Assembly (NCBI GenBank): GCA_012974475.1
Contig: JAAXQD010000091.1
Coordinates: 1-10,860 of the forward strand
Source: Desulfobacterales bacterium
GTDB taxonomy: Bacteria; Desulfobacterota; Desulfobacteria; Desulfobacterales; UBA11574
Length of the DNA: 10,860 nucleotides
Direction: 5' to 3'
Below, piece after piece: positions 7,094-10,860 of this stretch (the first letter of the stretch is position 1; every line of letters starts with the position of its first letter). A program made the translations under genes and the position numbers. A model generated the notes under the pieces. That model saw only the letters and a list, made by a program, of their open reading frames with translations, did not search any database and had not been told where the DNA came from.

Positions 7094-7230
7094 AGGATCA
7101 TTCTTTAATTTTATCCGGCTTTTTGGGTTATCGGGCGGGCTGGGTTAATTTTATTGATTCTGTCGATAGATATGGTAGGTTTGGTGTGCGGCATTTAGTT
7201 TGGAAATAAAAAATAAATGGAATGGTGTCC

Positions 7231-8520
7231 ATGAACGTCATATTCGTACTAATCGTTCTGATTGCATTTTTATTTGCCGGCTGGCAGCAAATTTTCTTTA
7301 TCCCCGGCCAAGGCGGCCCCGTGCCCATGGAAATCCTATCCAGGGCGATGGTCGAATCGGCCGGCGGGGCTGTGGAATTGGCCATTGGCCTGGTGGGCGT
7401 AATGGCGCTGTTCCTGGGGCTGATGAAGGTGGCCGAAGCCGGGGGAATGCTCACCATTTTGGCGCGGCTGATCCGTCCGCTGATGGTAAAACTGTTCCCC
7501 GATGTGCCGCCGGATCATCCAGCTATGGGCGCCATGATTTTAAACCTTGCGGCCAATGCGCTGGGTCTGGGCAATGCCGCGACACCGTTCGGCATCCGGG
7601 CCATGCAGGAACTCGACACCCTTAATCCTCAACACGGTACGGCCACCGACTCCATGGCCTTGTTTCTGGCCATCAATACATCCAGCGTGACTCTTTTGCC
7701 CACCGGTGTTATCGCCCTGCGTGCAGCGGCCGGTTCTTCAGATCCAGCCGCAATTTTGCCCACTACCTTGTTTGCCACAATCGGCTCTACCATTGTAGCC
7801 GTGATCGCCGCCAAATTGTACGGGAAGTTGGCTCCCTTCAAAAATAAAGCCGGAACTGAAGTGGAGCAGACGTCTCCAAACGACGAGGTGGAGGCGGTAT
7901 CACTGGAAGACGCTGCCGAAGGATATCCCTTGTGGGTCAGCCTTGCGGCCCTCGCGGCTCTGGTGGCGTCGATACCCCTTGCTGTGGTTTACGGCCGGTC
8001 CGTATCGCCGTGGATCATACCGGTCCTTATGGTCGGTTTTTTGGGCTTCGGCGTTGTGCGCCGCGTGCGCGTCTATGAAATGTTTGTCGAAGGCGCCAAG
8101 GACGGGTTCCGGGTGGCCCTGCGCATTATCCCCTATCTGGTGGCCATCCTTGTGGTTGTGGATATGCTGCGGGCCAGTGGTGCCATGGATGCCATCGTCG
8201 GGACTTTGGGGGGCATTACCGGCCGCTTCGGCCTTCCGGCCGAGGCCCTTCCCATGGCTTTGATGCGGCCGCTTTCCGGATCGGGGGCCTATGGTATCCT
8301 GGCTTCCATCATCAACGACCCGGCCATCGGACCCGACAGTTACACCGGATATCTGGTTTCCACCCTGCAGGGATCCACCGAAACGACCTTTTATGTGCTG
8401 GCGGTTTATTTTGGCGCGGTACAGGTTCGCCGTGTCCGGCATGCGCTGGCCGCCGCTTTGACGGCGGATGTAGCCGGTGTGATCTTTGCGGTTCTTGCCT
8501 GCTCGTTTTTTTTCCTTTAG
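7231..8520 (+). CDS. spmAB: Fused SpmA-SpmB inner-membrane protein (nucleoside recognition / Gate domains)
   Basis: This membrane protein of about 429 aa joins two halves that are separate proteins in Bacillus. The first half (to about 200) carries the SpmA signatures LFPDVPPDHPAMGAMILN, AANALGLGNAATPFGI and LAINTSSVTLLPTGVIALRA. After an acidic linker (about 205-232), the second half carries SpmB signatures FVEGAKDGFRVALRIIPYL, LMRPLSGSGAYGI and STLQGSTETTFYVLAVYFG. SpmA and SpmB are needed for spore-core dehydration in Bacillus, but the family also occurs in non-sporulating bacteria, where its substrate and role are unclear; the domain resembles transporter Gate domains. ATG at 7231 is preferred because GGAA lies eight bases upstream. 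An ATG at 7222 in the same frame has no usable ribosome site. It appears monocistronic and is divergent from the act operon. No T-run terminator follows directly. Confidence 0.9.
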   Translation: MNVIFVLIVLIAFLFAGWQQIFFIPGQGGPVPMEILSRAMVESAGGAVELAIGLVGVMALFLGLMKVAEAGGMLTILARLIRPLMVKLFPDVPPDHPAMGAMILNLAANALGLGNAATPFGIRAMQELDTLNPQHGTATDSMALFLAINTSSVTLLPTGVIALRAAAGSSDPAAILPTTLFATIGSTIVAVIAAKLYGKLAPFKNKAGTEVEQTSPNDEVEAVSLEDAAEGYPLWVSLAALAALVASIPLAVVYGRSVSPWIIPVLMVGFLGFGVVRRVRVYEMFVEGAKDGFRVALRIIPYLVAILVVVDMLRASGAMDAIVGTLGGITGRFGLPAEALPMALMRPLSGSGAYGILASIINDPAIGPDSYTGYLVSTLQGSTETTFYVLAVYFGAVQVRRVRHALAAALTADVAGVIFAVLACSFFFL

Positions 8521-8589
8521 TGCGCGTATCTGTCGGGCAGTTACGAATGGGGTGCGCGTCAAGGAAGGGAATTGGTTCAACGTCGGATA

Positions 8590-8610
8590 AGTAATGAACT
8601 CCTTATTACT
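8590..8610. repeat. Inverted repeat downstream of spmAB
   Basis: AGTAAT (8590-8595) and ATTACT (8605-8610) form a 6-bp inverted repeat with a 9-nt loop and no T-run. The stretch 8521-8660 between the converging spmAB and 83-aa genes holds nothing else that I can recognise. Confidence 0.3.
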
Positions 8611-8660
8611 GGAGACTTGCACCCATAATATCCGGGACCTACAAAACCACTTCGTTTGGA

Positions 8661-8912
8661 TTAATTGATAAACCCTAAACTTTTACCGATTTCCTGCGAC
8701 TGGACAAAAGATGTCGATTTTAACCCTATTAGATCGCACTGCGGAATCCAACCTAGGGTAGAGTTTGGAATATAAAAACAATTTTGCCCCTTAAAAGGTC
8801 CGTCTTCGATTAACCATCCATCTTGAACGGCAATTTTTTTACCTGCAAGTTTTTTTGCATCGGCATTGTAATTCATCTTATCTGAGGGTTGAAAGATTGC
8901 TTCATAAAACAT
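8661..8912 (-). CDS. Small hypothetical protein, 83 aa, with attenuator-like leader
   Basis: I do not recognise this protein. It is soluble-looking, with no signal peptide or membrane helix, and has two cysteines (45, 59). The central part (about 22-64: LAGKKIAVQDGWLIEDGPF, then NCFYIPNSTLGWIPQCDLIGL) has alternating hydrophobic residues and glycines that suggest a small beta-rich fold, possibly SH3-like. That is a guess from pattern only. The ATG follows AAAGGA with about eight bases of spacing, and a promoter and a structured leader lie upstream, which together make it a real gene despite its length. It is visibly more AT-rich than its neighbours, which could reflect acquisition. It stands alone, convergent with spmAB. 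Confidence 0.65.
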   Translation of the reverse strand: MFYEAIFQPSDKMNYNADAKKLAGKKIAVQDGWLIEDGPFKGQNCFYIPNSTLGWIPQCDLIGLKSTSFVQSQEIGKSLGFIN

Positions 8913-8928
8913 GAGGAATTTCCTTTCT

Positions 8929-8968
8929 AAAAAAACAAGGACACTCCCTTACAAATTGGGAGATGCCC
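8929..8968 (-). terminator. Intrinsic terminator (attenuator candidate) in the leader of the 83-aa gene
   Basis: On the minus strand GGGCA-T-CTCCC (8968-8958) pairs with GGGAGTGTCC (8948-8939). This gives ten pairs including one G-U, a single bulged T and a 9-nt loop. It is followed after three bases by a run of seven T (8935-8929). The ribosome site and ATG of the 83-aa gene come immediately after. On the plus strand the same stem has one A-C mismatch and is followed by six T (8969-8974), so it could also stop plus-strand transcription. Confidence 0.7.
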
Positions 8969-8996
8969 TTTTTTCTGATTAAAATTTTGAGCTAAA

Positions 8997-9017
8997 CTGC
9001 AGCGACATCCGCTGCAG
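8997..9017 (-). other. Leader hairpin 2 (CTGCAGCG / CGCTGCAG)
   Basis: A perfect 8-bp inverted repeat with a 5-nt loop lies between the promoter and the terminator of the 83-aa gene. A nine-codon frame beginning with the ATG inside the hairpin loop ends 14 bases before the terminator stem; it lacks a convincing ribosome site and a run of one amino acid. Confidence 0.55.
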
Positions 9018-9039
9018 ATGGATCTTTTCTTCAGAACGA

Positions 9040-9067
9040 AATCGGCCTGCCGATTAAAGACAGGCCG
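9040..9067 (-). other. Leader hairpin 1 with two mutually exclusive folds
   Basis: CGGCCTG (9043-9049) can pair with CAGGCCG (9061-9067) across an 11-nt loop. Alternatively AATCGG (9040-9045) can pair with CCGATT (9050-9055) across a 4-nt loop. The two folds share bases and cannot form together. This lies just after the predicted transcription start of the 83-aa gene leader. Confidence 0.5.
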
Positions 9068-9081
9068 TCATGAATCGTTTT

Positions 9082-9109
9082 ATAATAAGATGGTATGGAG
9101 ATAAGTCAA
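9082..9109 (-). promoter_or_regulatory. Sigma70-type promoter of the 83-aa gene
   Basis: On the minus strand TTGACT (9109-9104) and TATTAT (9087-9082) each match consensus in five of six positions with 16-base spacing. The start would be near 9075, giving a leader of about 160 nt that contains two hairpins and the terminator before the coding region. Confidence 0.55.
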
Positions 9110-9197
9110 GCCATTATTGGCTCTTAAACTTCAAAAAAAATTACGCCAAAGTAGTTTTTATTATAAGGTGAAGCGTTGGCTGACCGGATCCCTTTGA

Positions 9198-9236
9198 AAC
9201 AGCTTCCATGAGAGATGCTGTTCGGCGTTCACCGAA
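9198..9236 (+). other. Overlapping small inverted repeats upstream of the amidase gene
   Basis: AACAGC/GCTGTT (9198-9203 with 9217-9222) and TTCGG/CCGAA (9221-9225 with 9232-9236) are adjacent inverted repeats sharing two bases. They lie in the 200-bp stretch 9110-9306. No strong promoter for the amidase is evident there; a weak TTGCAA-17-TATATC would leave almost no leader. Confidence 0.25.
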
Positions 9237-9306
9237 TCCGTCCGGGGCATCGATCTTAAGATTCAAGTCCTTGCAAAATACTTTAGAATGCCATATATCA
9301 TAGGTA

Positions 9307-10581
9307 ATGTGCAATAAACAATTAATACTGGCGGCCTCTTTATTCCTTGGGTTTCTTTTAAATTTTCCATCGTTGTCATCCGCATACAACCGAGCAGATC
9401 GCCGAAGTTTTCAGCGATCCATTGTGGATTCCCGTTCGCGGTTGAACCCCGGTTTTAAGAAGGTCAAACGTAAAAAGACCCAATATATTATCGTTCATAC
9501 CTCGGAGCTTGGGCTTAAAACGACCCTGCGGGTTGTTTTGAAAGGAAAGCGTTTACGCAACGGCCGGACCACCCAAGGCGGGCATACCCATTATGTGATT
9601 GCTCGAAACGGACGCACGTATCGCATTTTGGACAAGAAATTCGAAGCGGACCACGCCGGTCTCAGCATGTGGAACGGAGAGACGGATATCAGCAAAATCT
9701 CCATTGGAATCGAATTGGTGGGGTATCATTACGCACCCATCTCTGAAAGCCAGTATCGGTCCTTGGGCAAATTGATCGATATTTTACAAGGGGTTTACGG
9801 ATTGGATGACCGGGCAGTCCTGACCCACAGCCAGGTGGCTTACGGGAAGCGAAACCGGTGGTTCAAAAAAAATCATCGCGGACGCAAACGCTGTGCAAAA
9901 AATTTTATTCGCGCCAAAGCCGAATTGGGGCCGACCTGGCCCTATGACCCCGATGTGCGATCCGGCCAGCTTTTGCCTGACCCACAGCTGGCCGGAGTTT
10001 ATTATGGTCGCCGGGGATATTATGCAAAAACTGAAGACGCCAACATTATCTCCAAGCGCAACACCGCCTGGTCCATCGCCGGGGAAGATTACGACAGTCG
10101 AACAACGGTCTACAAATTTCCAGGGGGTCAAATATACACGGGGGATCAAATTTCAGATAACGTGGGCTGGAAACGAATACCTGCGAAAACCGTGGTGCTG
10201 CTCAATCAGGAAAACAGCGTTTTTTTGAAAAAAAGCGATGGTCCCATAAAAACCATATCGGACAGTCTCACGGCATGGTCGTTTGCCGGCAAAGCGTATA
10301 ATCTAAAAACGACCATTTATTTTCTGCCGTCAGGCGGAATAAAATTCGGGTCGACCATATCCGACTGGGATGATCTGCCGGCCAAAACAAGGCTCATCGT
10401 CGGTTACAGAGGCCCTTTCACCCTTTATAAAGATCGATCCGCCTACCGCATCGCCGGTTCCAAATACAAAGATCGAAAAACGCTCTACTACCTGCCATCC
10501 AAAGAACTGGTGGCCGGTGATAAAATAGAGGACTTTGATCGACTCCCGGCAGGCACCCTTATTTTTCTCCCTTACACCTAA
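9307..10581 (+). CDS. Secreted N-acetylmuramoyl-L-alanine amidase (Amidase_2/PGRP-like) with C-terminal repeats
   Basis: This 424-aa exported protein is predicted to cleave the amide bond between N-acetylmuramic acid and L-alanine of peptidoglycan. A signal peptide covers residues 1-26 (hydrophobic core LILAASLFLGFLL, Ala-X-Ala-like end SSA). The Amidase_2 domain spans about 58-205: YIIVHTSE with H64, GGHTHYVIARNG, ISIGIELVG, and LTHSQVAYG with H174. The usual Asp of the HxDPG zinc motif is absent, but C196 (GRKRCAK) is in place, and a Cys ligand is known in T7 lysozyme and animal PGRPs. H64, H174 and C196 are the likely zinc ligands. Residues about 238-424 form three degenerate repeats sharing a TAW(S)-AG-Y-TT-Y-P pattern and a D--LPA-T end, perhaps a wall-binding or protein-binding module. 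The N-terminal linker is very basic. Start ATG has only AGG close upstream. It appears to be a single-gene unit. Confidence 0.8.
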   Translation: MCNKQLILAASLFLGFLLNFPSLSSAYNRADRRSFQRSIVDSRSRLNPGFKKVKRKKTQYIIVHTSELGLKTTLRVVLKGKRLRNGRTTQGGHTHYVIARNGRTYRILDKKFEADHAGLSMWNGETDISKISIGIELVGYHYAPISESQYRSLGKLIDILQGVYGLDDRAVLTHSQVAYGKRNRWFKKNHRGRKRCAKNFIRAKAELGPTWPYDPDVRSGQLLPDPQLAGVYYGRRGYYAKTEDANIISKRNTAWSIAGEDYDSRTTVYKFPGGQIYTGDQISDNVGWKRIPAKTVVLLNQENSVFLKKSDGPIKTISDSLTAWSFAGKAYNLKTTIYFLPSGGIKFGSTISDWDDLPAKTRLIVGYRGPFTLYKDRSAYRIAGSKYKDRKTLYYLPSKELVAGDKIEDFDRLPAGTLIFLPYT

Positions 10582-10661
10582 CGAATTTGACGCACACATA
10601 AAAAATCTTTTGCGAGGGATATCTGATTGTTGCGGGATTCATCGTTACCCGTGGTGATGCG

Positions 10662-10704
10662 TTGAAAACTACGCGCTTTTGAGGAAGTTGCGACGAGTTT
10701 TCAA
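10662..10704. repeat. Inverted repeat between the amidase gene and the next gene
   Basis: TTGAAAACT (10662-10670) and AGTTTTCAA (10696-10704) pair perfectly. After a symmetrical acg/acg internal mismatch, CGC pairs with GCG, leaving a 13-nt loop. No T-run follows on either strand, so it is not a typical terminator. It may be a dispersed intergenic repeat. Nothing else is recognisable in 10582-10750. Confidence 0.45.
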
Positions 10705-10750
10705 TATTCGCTTGGGGGAATCATGCTTCACCGGGGCTCACTGCTGCAAT

Positions 10751-10860
10751 TCACGGGGCCCGGAAGTTATCCGGTTTGAAATCCGAGGGGTCGAATATTT
10801 CCGAAAATCTTCGGGCATTTTTGCTGTGTTGCTTGTAATACGCAATGCTTCTCTTGACGA
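10751..10860 (-). CDS. Partial gene, C-terminal 35 residues of an unidentified protein
   Basis: One minus-strand frame is open from the window edge to a TGA at 10753-10751. It reads VKRSIAYYKQHSKNARRF followed by SEIFDPSDFKPDNFRAP. The residue mix (charged and aromatic, normal codon use) looks like a genuine helical C-terminus rather than a chance frame, but it is short and I do not recognise the family. The gene would begin outside the window and converge on the amidase gene. Confidence 0.4.
   Translation of the reverse strand, partial: VKRSIAYYKQHSKNARRFSEIFDPSDFKPDNFRAP

Noticed and set aside
8590..8610. Terminator of spmAB
   Set aside because: The 6-bp stem has no T-run on either strand.
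7900..8622. Long minus-strand open frame opposite spmAB
   Set aside because: Antisense to a well-recognised gene, with low-complexity Gly/His/Asp/Lys composition typical of a reverse-strand shadow.
9253..9262. 10-bp palindrome ATCTTAAGAT upstream of the amidase as an operator
   Set aside because: Short, expected by chance in 10 kb, and not placed against a credible promoter.
9141..9389. Minus-strand 82-aa open frame
   Set aside because: It overlaps the amidase signal-peptide region antisense, has no clear ribosome site and no recognisable family.

Overview
The window looks like a chromosomal piece of an anaerobic or facultative bacterium of the Desulfobacterota (Desulfobacterales-like). This is inferred from the protein families (an alternative complex III / Qrc-type respiratory module with a c7-like multiheme cytochrome, and a fused SpmA-SpmB protein), moderate GC content and gene style. 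No rRNA or other taxonomic marker is present, so the placement is tentative.

Positions 35-6830, minus strand: a five-gene respiratory operon, read from high to low coordinates. It encodes a Tat-targeted molybdopterin-oxidoreductase-like/ferredoxin-like fusion (ActB type), a NrfD-type membrane quinol subunit (ActC type), a DUF3341 membrane subunit (ActD type), a second NrfD-type subunit (ActF type) and a membrane-anchored pentaheme cytochrome c (ActA type). Together these should form a quinol:electron-acceptor oxidoreductase of the alternative complex III (ACIII) class. Electrons would pass between menaquinol at the NrfD subunits, the Fe-S clusters of ActB and the periplasmic hemes. The cytochrome gene is last rather than first, and no monoheme ActE or ActG gene is seen between the others. 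The last cytochrome motif is CX3CH instead of CX2CH.

Positions 6831-7230: a roughly 400-bp divergent intergenic region. It holds a good sigma70-type promoter for the act operon with a near-perfect palindrome at the predicted transcription start, and a weaker plus-strand promoter followed by a foldable leader for the spmAB fusion.

Positions 7231-8520, plus strand: a fused SpmA-SpmB inner-membrane protein. Positions 8661-9109, minus strand: an orphan 83-aa gene preceded by a promoter, two leader hairpins (one with an alternative fold) and a strong intrinsic terminator just before its ribosome binding site. This layout resembles transcription attenuation or a riboswitch.

Positions 9307-10581, plus strand: a secreted Amidase_2/PGRP-like peptidoglycan amidase with three degenerate C-terminal repeats. 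Positions 10582-10750 hold an inverted repeat, and the last 110 bases contain the C-terminal end of a minus-strand gene that continues beyond the window.
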